Origin: an uncultured Oscillospiraceae bacterium
Lineage (GTDB): Bacteria; Bacillota; Clostridia; Oscillospirales; Oscillospiraceae
Assembly: GCA_944386055.1 (NCBI GenBank)
Contig: CALWZP010000013.1
Coordinates: 1-64,000, forward strand
Length of the DNA stretch: 64,000 nt
Reading direction: 5' to 3'
Positions 7,308 through 15,341 of the stretch are shown here, one piece after another. Below the pieces are notes generated by a model, which did no database searches, was not told where the DNA came from, and saw nothing but the letters and a program-made list of their open reading frames with translations. The stretch's first letter is position 1. Every line of letters begins with the position of its first letter. The position numbers were made by a program, and so were the translations under genes.

Positions 7308-8006
7308 ATGCCGCACAAGGTTCTGATCGTGGAGGATGACAGCAACATTGCCGAGCTGCTCCATCTCTACCTGGAAAAAGAGGGATTCGAGACCGCCGTG
7401 GCCAACGATGGGGGAAAGGGTGTGGAGCTGTTCCACTCCTTCCAGCCCGACCTGGTCCTGCTGGACATCATGCTGCCTGTGATGGACGGCTGGGCGGTGT
7501 GCCGCAAAATCCGGGAGACCAGCAAGGTCCCCATCATCATGCTCACTGCCAAGGGGGAGACCACCGACCGGGTGGAGGGCCTGGAGATGGGGGCGGACGA
7601 CTATATCGTCAAGCCCTTCGAGATGAAAGAGGTGCTGGCCCGCATCCACGCGGTGCTCCGCCGCACCTCTCCCGACGGGGACGGCTCCGCGGAGAAGAAA
7701 CTCACCTTCGACAAGCTGGTGATCAACCTGGACTCCTACGAGCTGCTGGTGGACGGCAAGCGGGTGGACACCCCGCCCAAGGAATTGGAGCTGCTGTACC
7801 ACCTGGCCTCCTCCCCCAACCGGGTGTTCACCCGCAACCAGCTGCTGGACGAGGTGTGGGGATTCGACTACTTTGGGGACTCCCGCACCGTGGATGTGCA
7901 CATCAAGCGCCTGCGTGAGAAGCTGGAGGGCGTCAGCGACCAATGGAACCTGAAAACTGTGTGGGGCGTGGGCTATAAGTTCGAGGTCAATGCCCCCGGT
8001 TCTTGA
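7308..8006 (+). CDS. OmpR-family response regulator
   Basis: 232 aa. The receiver domain (1-115) has the acidic pair EDD at the N-terminus, phospho-acceptor D53 (LVLLDIMLP), T in MLTAKG and K in VKPFE. A winged-helix DNA-binding domain (about 135-229) ends with WNLKTVWGVGYKFEV. I chose ATG 7308 because AAGGTGG lies 8 bases upstream; a GTG at 7296 overlaps that site. TATAAT at 7264-7269 is the likely -10. It is followed by the cognate kinase and an HtrA protease, an arrangement seen in envelope-stress systems. The 3' end of this gene is duplicated downstream (8122-8197). Confidence 0.95.
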   Translation: MPHKVLIVEDDSNIAELLHLYLEKEGFETAVANDGGKGVELFHSFQPDLVLLDIMLPVMDGWAVCRKIRETSKVPIIMLTAKGETTDRVEGLEMGADDYIVKPFEMKEVLARIHAVLRRTSPDGDGSAEKKLTFDKLVINLDSYELLVDGKRVDTPPKELELLYHLASSPNRVFTRNQLLDEVWGFDYFGDSRTVDVHIKRLREKLEGVSDQWNLKTVWGVGYKFEVNAPGS

Positions 8007-8121
8007 CCCGAGCTGACGCCCTCCCTCCGCCCGTTTGGGCGGGCGGCCGGCGGAATTCACTTCCGGCGGCCAAGACATCAGATCCCAAAGGGGTCCCCGG
8101 AAAAGCGGGCTTTTCCGGGGA

Positions 8122-8197
8122 TGTCAGCGACCGGTGGAATTTGAAGACCGTGTGGGGCGTGGGCTATCAGTTCGAAGTCAATGCCCCCAACACCTGA
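8122..8197 (+). pseudogene. Duplicated 3' end of the response regulator gene
   Basis: This 76-base segment encodes VSDRWNLKTVWGVGYQFEVN, nearly identical to the last 25 residues of the regulator (VSDQWNLKTVWGVGYKFEVN), and ends with its own stop. It is separated from the parent gene by 115 bases that contain the hairpin TCCCCGGAAAAGCGGGCTTTTCCGGGGA. No ribosome-binding site or start precedes it, so it is a remnant. The rest of 8007-8254 has no gene. Confidence 0.75.
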
Positions 8198-8254
8198 CCC
8201 AGGCAGTTCCCGGCCTTCAGGGGCCTGTCTCTCCGTGAAAGGAGGCACACCGCC

Positions 8255-9691
8255 TTGCGTTCCGTCTATCAGCGGCAATTTATCCTTATGGCCAGCGTGG
8301 TGCTGCTCTCCTTCGCCCTGCTTGGCTGCGCCTTCATCGCCCTGTCCTACCGCTATACCGTGGCAGAGCGCCAGGATACCCTGGCCACCAACGCGGAGTA
8401 TATCTCCTCCTATACCGGCGCCATGCGGCAGCTGGACCCCTCGGTGCTCTCCTCCTCCACCTTTCAGCGAAACATTGCCGCGCTTGCCAGCGTGGCCAAT
8501 CTCTCCATCATTCTGGCGGAGACCGACGGCACCATGATCTACGGCTTTGACGGCACAACCAACACCTTTCTGGAGGGCGGTGCCCAGCTGCCCTCCTCCT
8601 TCGTCAGCGCGGTGACCAGCGGCCGTGCCTACTCGGGCACCTTCACCATCCCCGGCCTGTACGACGAGAACCGGTATGGAGTGGGCTATCCCATCTCCTG
8701 GGTGGAAAACGGGCAGGCGGGCATCGGCGGCATCGTACTGGTGTCATCGGATATCAGCATCCTCACCCAGATGTGGCGGGTGCTGGCCCAGATCTTCTTC
8801 TTCACCGCCGTGGTGGTGTTCATCATCGCCTTCATCGCCAGCTCCATCACCTCTGCCCGGCAGGCCAAGCCTCTGCATGAGATGGCCCAGGCGGTGCATA
8901 AGTTTGGGCATGGGGAATTCGAGACCCGGCTCACCGGCTATGAGGGGCGAAAGGACGAGATCGGCGAGCTGGCCTCCGCCTTCAACAGCATGGCGGATTC
9001 CCTCTCCAAATCGGAGGCCAGGCGCAGCGAGTTCGTGGCCAATGTCTCCCACGAGCTGAAGACCCCCATGACCACCATCGCCGGCTTTGCCGACGGTATT
9101 CTGGACGGCACCATCCCCCCGGAACGGGAGCGGGAGTGCCTGCAGATCATCTCCAACGAGACCAGGCGGCTGTCCCGGCTGGTGCGGCGGATGCTGGACC
9201 TGTCCCGGCTGGAGGCCGCCGACCGGGCCGGCGCCCAGGAGCAGTTCAATGTCACCGAGGTGATGCTGCGGGTACTGGTGAGCCTGGAGTCCAAAATCAA
9301 CTCCCGTCAGCTGGATGTGGATACCGACCTGCCGGACAACCCCGTCCTGGTGTGGGGAGATCCGGACAGCATCACCCAGGTGTGCTATAACCTGCTGGAC
9401 AACGCCATCAAGTTCTCCACCCCGGGCTCCGCCCTGGGCATCTCGGTCACCACCGGGGGCGGCAAGGCCCATGTGTCGGTGCGCAACCATGGGGAGACCA
9501 TCCCGGAGGGGGAGCTGTCCATGCTCTTTGACCGGTTCCACAAGACCGACCGCTCCCGCAGCATCGACCGGGACGGGGTGGGTCTGGGCCTGTATATCGT
9601 CAAGTCCATCCTGGACCTGCACAAGGAGGACATCACCGTCACCAGCAAGGATGGGGTGACGGAGTTCACCTTCACTTTGACCCTGGCCTGA
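8255..9691 (+). CDS. Sensor histidine kinase (HAMP-HisKA-HATPase)
   Basis: 478 aa with a TTG start 9 bases after AAAGGAGG. TM1 (about 8-30), extracytoplasmic sensor of about 140 residues, TM2 (about 176-200, FFFTAVVVFIIAFIASSI), HAMP (about 200-255), HisKA with phospho-acceptor H266 in NVSHELKTPMTT, and an HATPase domain with N box NLLDNAIKFS and G box GVGLGLYIVKS. It is the partner of the response regulator upstream. The sensed signal is unknown; the HtrA protease immediately downstream suggests an envelope or protein-folding stress input (inference). Confidence 0.95.
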   Translation: MRSVYQRQFILMASVVLLSFALLGCAFIALSYRYTVAERQDTLATNAEYISSYTGAMRQLDPSVLSSSTFQRNIAALASVANLSIILAETDGTMIYGFDGTTNTFLEGGAQLPSSFVSAVTSGRAYSGTFTIPGLYDENRYGVGYPISWVENGQAGIGGIVLVSSDISILTQMWRVLAQIFFFTAVVVFIIAFIASSITSARQAKPLHEMAQAVHKFGHGEFETRLTGYEGRKDEIGELASAFNSMADSLSKSEARRSEFVANVSHELKTPMTTIAGFADGILDGTIPPERERECLQIISNETRRLSRLVRRMLDLSRLEAADRAGAQEQFNVTEVMLRVLVSLESKINSRQLDVDTDLPDNPVLVWGDPDSITQVCYNLLDNAIKFSTPGSALGISVTTGGGKAHVSVRNHGETIPEGELSMLFDRFHKTDRSRSIDRDGVGLGLYIVKSILDLHKEDITVTSKDGVTEFTFTLTLA

Positions 9692-9704
9692 GGAGGGAGT
9701 GCCG

Positions 9705-10892
9705 TTGCGAAGCTATTACCGCCCCTATCCCCGGCCTGCGGCCGTTCCGGCAGCCTCTGGCCATACGCCCCGGCGGTCCCGTACCGCCGCAGTGGTCTTC
9801 TCGGTCACCCTGGTCCTGATCGTGGCCCTGGCCGTGGTGCTGGCCATTCTCACCCGTCCCGCCCTTCTGCCGGAGGGAACGGGCGGCATCACGCTGCCCC
9901 CGGCCGGCCAGTCCGGCGGCAGCGGCGAGGCCCCGTCCATCCCCCTCGCGGACACGACGGATGGCTTTTCCCTCCCCCTGGTCTCTGCGGAGGAGCGGGA
10001 GGTCCTCTCCTTTCAGGACAACTACCAAAAGAACATCGACTCCATTGTGGGCATCTATGTCTTCGGACAGGGCTTCAGCGGCTTTGGCACCGGGGTGATC
10101 CTCACGGAGGACGGCTATGTGGTCACCAACGCCCATGTGGTGGAGGACGCCGCAGAGGTGATGGTGATCCTCTATGACGGTGCCGTTCTGGAGTGCACTT
10201 TGGCGGGCTTTGACCCGCTCAGTGACCTTGCCGTGCTGAAGGTGGAAGCGGAGCAGCCCCTCCACCCCGCGGAGTTCGGAAGTTCAGATGAGCTGCAGGT
10301 GGGCGACACCGCCCTGGCACTGGGCAACCCTCTGGGCAGCGAACTGTGGGGCACCATGACGGATGGCATCATCTCCGCCATCAACCGGAATGTGGAGATG
10401 GACGACGGCACCACCATGACCCTGATCCAGACCACCGCGGCCCTGAATTCGGGCAACTCGGGGGGCGCGCTGCTCAACGACCGGGGGCAGGTGGTGGGCA
10501 TCACCAACATGAAGATCATGGCGGACGACAACACCATCGAAGGGCTGGGCTTCGCCATCCCTTCCACCCTGGTGAAGCAGGCTGTGGACGCCATGATCAC
10601 CACCGGCACCTTCACAGGCGCCCCCTCCCTCGGGATCACCGCTTCGGCTCTGTACGACCCGGAGGGGGTGCTGATCCGGTCGGTAAATCCCGCCTCTGAC
10701 GCCGCGGAGCAGGGGGTGCGGGCGGGAGACCGGATCGTCGCCGTCAACGGTACTCCGGTCCACTCGGTGGATGAGGTCAACGCCCTGAAGGCTGGCATGG
10801 CCGTGGGGGAGGTCCTCACCCTCACCGTAGTGCGGGGGGAGGAGGAGCTCACCTTCCAGGTAACGCTGGTGGGCGCCTATACTTTGAATTGA
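9705..10892 (+). CDS. HtrA/DegP-family serine protease with PDZ domain
   Basis: 395 aa membrane-anchored protease. A short cytoplasmic basic N-terminus, one TM (about 27-52), a Pro/Ser-rich linker, then an S1C trypsin-like domain with triad H144 (VVTNAHVVED), D174 (SDLAVL) and S252 (NSGNSGGALL), and a C-terminal PDZ domain (about 305-390). I chose TTG 9705 because AGGAGG lies 8 bases upstream; the in-frame GTG at 9699 is too close to it. The protein would degrade or remodel misfolded proteins outside the membrane. It lies 13 bases after the kinase gene, so it is probably co-transcribed with the two-component system. Confidence 0.95.
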   Translation: MRSYYRPYPRPAAVPAASGHTPRRSRTAAVVFSVTLVLIVALAVVLAILTRPALLPEGTGGITLPPAGQSGGSGEAPSIPLADTTDGFSLPLVSAEEREVLSFQDNYQKNIDSIVGIYVFGQGFSGFGTGVILTEDGYVVTNAHVVEDAAEVMVILYDGAVLECTLAGFDPLSDLAVLKVEAEQPLHPAEFGSSDELQVGDTALALGNPLGSELWGTMTDGIISAINRNVEMDDGTTMTLIQTTAALNSGNSGGALLNDRGQVVGITNMKIMADDNTIEGLGFAIPSTLVKQAVDAMITTGTFTGAPSLGITASALYDPEGVLIRSVNPASDAAEQGVRAGDRIVAVNGTPVHSVDEVNALKAGMAVGEVLTLTVVRGEEELTFQVTLVGAYTLN

Positions 10893-10899
10893 ATTCCCA

Positions 10900-10937
10900 C
10901 GAGGTCCCGGCCGGTGGCCGGGGCCTCGGCTTTTCTT
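10900..10937 (+). terminator. Intrinsic terminator after the HtrA gene
   Basis: Stem CGAGGTCCCGGCC / GGCCGGGGCCTCG (10900-10912 and 10916-10928) followed by GCTTTTCTT. Confidence 0.85.
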
Positions 10938-10979
10938 CCGCCCATGCCAAAATTTAATCTGATTTTCATCATTTCCCGC

Positions 10980-11010
10980 TTGACCTTCCCCCCGGGGGAA
11001 GGTGTAAAAA
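10980..11010 (+). promoter_or_regulatory. MerR-type promoter with 21-base dyad
   Basis: TTGACC (10980-10985), 19-base spacer, TAAAAA (11005-11010). The spacer and -35 edge form a perfect dyad, ACCTTCCCCC-C-GGGGGAAGGT (10983-11003). The over-long 19-base spacer with a centred dyad is the hallmark of MerR/CueR-family promoters. No MerR gene is present in the window. The next gene on this strand is the TetR regulator. Confidence 0.7.
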
Positions 11011-11050
11011 TAGAAAGGTTTAACTTTTTATGAACTTCTTTCTCCTCCCC

Positions 11051-11095
11051 TTGACATATGACACCCTGTCAGGTATGCTGAATGACAGTTTGTCA
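11051..11095 (+). promoter_or_regulatory. Promoter with tandem TetR operators
   Basis: TTGACA (11051-11056), 17-base spacer, TATGCT (11074-11079). Two perfect palindromes of the form TGACA-N3-TGTCA lie at 11059-11071 (between -35 and -10) and 11083-11095 (just after the -10), 24 bases centre to centre. Autorepression by the downstream TetR protein is the simplest reading. Confidence 0.8.
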
Positions 11096-11120
11096 TATTC
11101 ATTTCTGGGAGGTCCGGCCA

Positions 11121-11753
11121 ATGCCTACCGACACCTTTTTCCGCCTCCCCCAGGAAAAGCGGGCCAAGCTGCTGGACGCCGCTTTGGAGGAGTTTTCCCG
11201 GGTACCCTTCGCTCAGGTCTCCATCAACAAGATCATTCAGGGCGCCGGGATCCCCAGAGGCAGCTTCTACATGTACTTTGCCGACAAGGAGGACCTGTTC
11301 CGCCACCTGCTGGGCACCTACCGCCAGCGGTTGTGCCAGCTGGCCTGTCAGGCGCTGGATGACTGCGGCGGGGATCTGTTCGCCGCCTTTGTCCAGATCT
11401 ACGGCCACATGGAACAGGCGGCCGCAGAGAAGAGGTCCTGTGCCGAGGACAGTACCCGCCTGTTGGCCATGTTCCGGCTGAACGCGCCCCTTTCCCCCAA
11501 TCTGTTGTTCCAGGCCATCCAGCCGGAAGAGCTGCTCACCCAACTGATCCCTCACATGGACCTGCGTCTGCTGTCCCTAACGGCGGACTCCGACCTGTCA
11601 GATGTCCTTCACATCCTGACGGGCATCACGGTATCCTCGCTGGCGGCGGGTGCCGCCAGCGACGCCGGGCCGGAACCGGCCCGGCAGCACTATCTGCACA
11701 CAGTCCAACTTCTGAAACGGGGCATGGCCGCCCCACAGCCCATATCTCACTGA
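11121..11753 (+). CDS. TetR/AcrR-family regulator of the efflux operon
   Basis: 210 aa. The N-terminal helix-turn-helix (about 12-55; AALEEFSRVPFAQVSINKIIQGAGIPRGSFYMYFADKE in outline) is typical TetR, while the C-terminal ligand-binding domain is unassigned. ATG 11121 follows GGGAGG. It is followed after 15 bases by an MFP-ABC exporter, so it most likely represses that operon from the two TGACA-N3-TGTCA operators and releases on drug or peptide binding. Confidence 0.93.
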   Translation: MPTDTFFRLPQEKRAKLLDAALEEFSRVPFAQVSINKIIQGAGIPRGSFYMYFADKEDLFRHLLGTYRQRLCQLACQALDDCGGDLFAAFVQIYGHMEQAAAEKRSCAEDSTRLLAMFRLNAPLSPNLLFQAIQPEELLTQLIPHMDLRLLSLTADSDLSDVLHILTGITVSSLAAGAASDAGPEPARQHYLHTVQLLKRGMAAPQPISH

Positions 11754-11768
11754 CCCGGAGGAACCAAT

Positions 11769-13364
11769 ATGAAAGCCATCAAAAACCTGCTTGCCAAGCT
11801 CACCCCCAAAACCGCCAAGGGCAGAAAACGGCGCAACATCATCGTCGTCATCCTGATCGTCCTGGTACTTCTGTTCCTGTTCATCGTCCGGCCCATCCTC
11901 TCCGCGGGGCAGCAGCTGACCAACGCGCTGTACACCATTGCCGCCGTAGAGCGCCGGGACCTCACTGTCACGGTGAACGGCACGGCCACTGTGGAGCCCG
12001 CCGACTCCTACCGGGTCACTTCCCTGGTGCGGGGGGAGATCGTGGACGCCCCCTTTGAGGAGGGGGACACCGTGGAGGAGGGGGACCTGCTCTTCTCCTT
12101 TGACTCCAGCGATGTCCAGAACACCATCCAGCGGGCCCAGCTCAGCGTGGACCGGGCTCAAATGACCTATGACGACGCGCTGGACACCGTGGAGATCACC
12201 GCCAACGGTGACGGCGTGATCCAGACCCTGTATGTGGACGAGGGGGACAGCGTCACCGCCGGCACCGTCATCGCCGACATCGTGGATCGGGACACCGTCA
12301 CCCTGAAGGTCCCCTTCCACTCCCAGGCCGCCCAGCAGTTCTATGTGGGCCAGGCCGCCACACTGACGGTGGACGGCTTCGCCGACCGGCTCAGCGGCAC
12401 CGTCACCGAGATCTCCGGCGCGGATACGGTGGCCACCGGCGGCGCACTGGTGCGCATGGTGACGATCGAGGCCAGCAACCCCGGCGCCATCACCTCCTCC
12501 AGCACCGGCACCGCCACGGTAGGGGATTACTCCTGCACCCAGTCGGGCTCCTATACATACCGCACGGAGAAGAGCGTGGCCGCCGCCAACAGCGGCGATG
12601 TGGTCTCCCTGTCCGTCCGGGAGGGCGACCGGGTATCCGACGGCCAGCTGCTGTGCACCCTGGAGTCCTCCACCAGCGTGGATTCCGCCCGGCTGTCTCT
12701 GGAGGACGCCCAGCTGTCCCTTCAGTCCGCCATCGACTCCCTGGATGACTATACCATTACCTCCCCCATCTCGGGCACCGTCATTGAGAAGAATTACAAG
12801 GCGGGGGATACTCTGGATACCAACAACGCCTCTGCCGAATATCTGGCGGTGATCTACGACATGTCCTACCTGCAGTTTGAGATGCAGGTGGACGAGGTGA
12901 ACATCGGCCGCATCCAGGTGGGCCAGACGGTCACCATCACCGCCGAGGCCCTGCCGGGACAGACCTTCACCGGCACAGTAAGCAAGGTGAACATCAACGG
13001 CACCACCTCCGGCGGCGTCACCAGCTATCCCGTCACGGTGGTCATCGACGACCCGGGCGATCTGCTGCCCGGCATGAATGTCACCGCCGATATTCTGGTA
13101 CAGCAGGTGGATAACGCCCTGGTGGTCCCGGTGGGCGCTGTGGCCCGGGGCAACTATGTCCTCATCCCCGGGGAGGGCGCCATCGGCAAGGACGGCTCCA
13201 TCGATCCCTCCAGACTGGAGCAGGTATCGGTCACCCTGGGTGAGAACGACGACAGTTATATTGAGATCACCGGCGGCGAACTGCAGGAGGGCGACACCAT
13301 CGTCATCGAGCAGACCTACTCCTCCATCTGGGACATGATGGGCATGTCCGCCACAGTGGGGTGA
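11769..13364 (+). CDS. HlyD/MacA-type membrane fusion protein
   Basis: 531 aa. A basic N-terminus is followed by a TM (about 24-46), a first biotinyl-lipoyl-like half (VNGTATVEPADSYRVTSLVRGEIV), a second lipoyl-like region (SGDVVSLSVREGDRVSDGQLLCTLES), a short helical hairpin (RLSLEDAQLSLQSAIDSLDD), and beta-barrel and membrane-proximal domains (VGQTVTITAEALPGQTFTGTVSKV). It is longer than a typical MacA (about 370-400), with an extra lipoyl-like repeat. It is the periplasmic/extracytoplasmic adaptor for the following ABC pair; in a Gram-positive it would work without a TolC channel. Confidence 0.9.
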   Translation: MKAIKNLLAKLTPKTAKGRKRRNIIVVILIVLVLLFLFIVRPILSAGQQLTNALYTIAAVERRDLTVTVNGTATVEPADSYRVTSLVRGEIVDAPFEEGDTVEEGDLLFSFDSSDVQNTIQRAQLSVDRAQMTYDDALDTVEITANGDGVIQTLYVDEGDSVTAGTVIADIVDRDTVTLKVPFHSQAAQQFYVGQAATLTVDGFADRLSGTVTEISGADTVATGGALVRMVTIEASNPGAITSSSTGTATVGDYSCTQSGSYTYRTEKSVAAANSGDVVSLSVREGDRVSDGQLLCTLESSTSVDSARLSLEDAQLSLQSAIDSLDDYTITSPISGTVIEKNYKAGDTLDTNNASAEYLAVIYDMSYLQFEMQVDEVNIGRIQVGQTVTITAEALPGQTFTGTVSKVNINGTTSGGVTSYPVTVVIDDPGDLLPGMNVTADILVQQVDNALVVPVGAVARGNYVLIPGEGAIGKDGSIDPSRLEQVSVTLGENDDSYIEITGGELQEGDTIVIEQTYSSIWDMMGMSATVG

Positions 13365-13368
13365 GCCT

Positions 13369-14106
13369 ATGAGCCATCTCATCGAACTGACTGACATCTA
13401 CAAGATCTATCACATGGGGGACACCGATGTCCACGCCCTGGACGGAATCAGCATCCACATCGACCAGGGGGAGTTTGTGGCCATCGTGGGACAGTCCGGC
13501 TCGGGCAAATCCACCTGTATGAACATCATCGGCTGCCTGGATGTGCCCACCAGCGGCACCTATTTCCTGGGCGGGGTGGATGTGTCCACCATGGAGGACG
13601 ACCAGCAGGCGGAGATCCGCAACAAGATGCTGGGCTTCATCTTCCAGCAGTACAACCTCATCCCCAAGCTCACTGTGCTGGAAAATGTGGAGCTGCCCCT
13701 GCTGTACAGCGGCGCTGACTCCACCGACCGCCGGCAGGCGGCCATGAAGGCGCTGGAGCGGGTGGGACTGGCCGACAAGTGCAAGAACCTGCCCAGCCAG
13801 CTCTCCGGAGGCCAGCAGCAGCGGGTGTCCATCGCCCGGGCCCTGGCGGGCAATCCGTCGGTGATCCTGGCGGACGAGCCCACCGGTGCTTTGGACTCCC
13901 GCACCGGGCGGGAGGTCCTGGCCTTTCTCCAGGAGCTGAACCGGGAGGGAAACACCATCGTACTCATTACCCACGACAACTCCATCGCCGTCAAGGCACA
14001 GCGGATCATCCGGCTGTCCGACGGCAAGGTCATCTATGACGGCCCCGCGGACGACCCCCGCGCGGTGGTCCAGCCCCACGAGCCGGGAGAGGAGGACCCC
14101 GCATGA
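13369..14106 (+). CDS. MacB/LolD-type ABC transporter ATPase
   Basis: 245 aa. Walker A GQSGSGKST, Q-loop FQQYN, signature LSGGQQQR, Walker B VILADEPT and switch His in LITHD. It starts 4 bases after the MFP stop and overlaps the permease start (ATGA). It powers the MacB-like exporter. Confidence 0.95.
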   Translation: MSHLIELTDIYKIYHMGDTDVHALDGISIHIDQGEFVAIVGQSGSGKSTCMNIIGCLDVPTSGTYFLGGVDVSTMEDDQQAEIRNKMLGFIFQQYNLIPKLTVLENVELPLLYSGADSTDRRQAAMKALERVGLADKCKNLPSQLSGGQQQRVSIARALAGNPSVILADEPTGALDSRTGREVLAFLQELNREGNTIVLITHDNSIAVKAQRIIRLSDGKVIYDGPADDPRAVVQPHEPGEEDPA

Positions 14107-15281
14107 GCTTTACCCAATCCTTCCGCCTGGCGCTGAAGTCCCTGCTCACCAGCAAGATGCGCTCCCTGCTCACCATGCTGGGCATCATCATCGGCGTGGC
14201 CTCCGTCATCCTCATCATCTCCCTGGGGGACGGCATGAACAACATGATCAACAGCGAGTTTGAGAAGATGGGGGCCAACCTGCTCCAGGTGGAGGTCATG
14301 TCCCCCAACAGCTCCCGCACCGTCACCGACGACGAGATGTATCAGCTGGCCCAGGAGAATCCCGGCACCATCGCCGCCGTCAGTCCCAGTGTCACCGTGC
14401 GCGCCACCGTCAAGGCGGGGGGCGACACACTGAACGCCTCGGTCTCAGGAGTGGGAGAGGCGCTGCCCTCTATCCAGTCGGTGGAGCTCACCTCCGGCCG
14501 CTTCCTCTACTATGTGGATGTGGAGCGGATGCAGAATGTCTGCGTCATCGGCGCCTGGATCGACCAGGAGGCCTTCAACGGCGCGGGCCTGGGACAGTCC
14601 CTGCGCATCAACGGTTATGAGTACACCGTCATCGGGATCATTGAAGCCTCTGATCCGGAGGGGGGACCCACCAGCTACAGCGACAACCAGGTCTACATCC
14701 CCTACACCAACGCCACCCGGCTCAACGGAAACGCCACCATCTCCTCCTATCTCTTCTCCGCCACCTCTGATCAGGCCAACAACGCGGCCAAGGCCGCCAT
14801 CGAGAGCCGGCTGGAGCAGCTGCTGGGCAGCGACGACTATTACATGGTGGTCTCCATGAGCGAGATGATGTCCGTCATGGGGGACATCACGGGCACCGTC
14901 ATGACGGTGCTGGTGGCCATTGCGGGCATCTCCCTGCTGGTGGGCGGCATCGGCATCATGAACATCATGCTGGTCTCGGTCACCGAGCGCACCCGGGAGA
15001 TCGGCATCCGCAAGTCCCTGGGCGCCAAGCGCCGGGACATCCGCCGGCAGTTTATCATCGAGGCGGGCACCACCTCCGCCGTGGGCGGCGTCATCGGCAT
15101 CGTGCTGGGGGTCTCCCTGGCCCAGGCGGTGGGCCCCCTCGTGGGCATCGAGGCGGCGGCCTCCACCGTGGCCATCGTGGTAGCCTTCGGCGTCTCGGTG
15201 GGCGTGGGTGTCATCTTCGGCTATCTCCCCGCCAACAACGCCGCCAAGCTCAACCCCATCGACGCACTGCGCTATGACTGA
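14103..15281 (+). CDS. MacB-like ABC permease
   Basis: 392 aa. One N-terminal TM (about 20-43, LTMLGIIIGVASVILIISLG), a large extracytoplasmic MacB_PCD domain, then three C-terminal TMs of the FtsX domain (MTVLVAIAGISLLVGGIGIMN; TTSAVGGVIGIVLGVSLAQ; VAIVVAFGVSVGVGVIFGYL) with the conserved ERTREIGIRKSLGA loop. It overlaps the ATPase gene by 4 bases. Substrate unknown (macrolide, peptide or lipid). Confidence 0.94.
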   Translation: MSFTQSFRLALKSLLTSKMRSLLTMLGIIIGVASVILIISLGDGMNNMINSEFEKMGANLLQVEVMSPNSSRTVTDDEMYQLAQENPGTIAAVSPSVTVRATVKAGGDTLNASVSGVGEALPSIQSVELTSGRFLYYVDVERMQNVCVIGAWIDQEAFNGAGLGQSLRINGYEYTVIGIIEASDPEGGPTSYSDNQVYIPYTNATRLNGNATISSYLFSATSDQANNAAKAAIESRLEQLLGSDDYYMVVSMSEMMSVMGDITGTVMTVLVAIAGISLLVGGIGIMNIMLVSVTERTREIGIRKSLGAKRRDIRRQFIIEAGTTSAVGGVIGIVLGVSLAQAVGPLVGIEAAASTVAIVVAFGVSVGVGVIFGYLPANNAAKLNPIDALRYD

Positions 15282-15341
15282 TCTCTCTTCTCTCCGCCCG
15301 TCGGGGCGGCTCTCAAACCCGTTTGCAAAGGAGTATCTGCA

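Noticed and set aside
8003-8197. 64-codon frame containing the duplicated regulator C-terminus
   Set aside because: No usable start or ribosome-binding site; treated as a duplicated 3' remnant.
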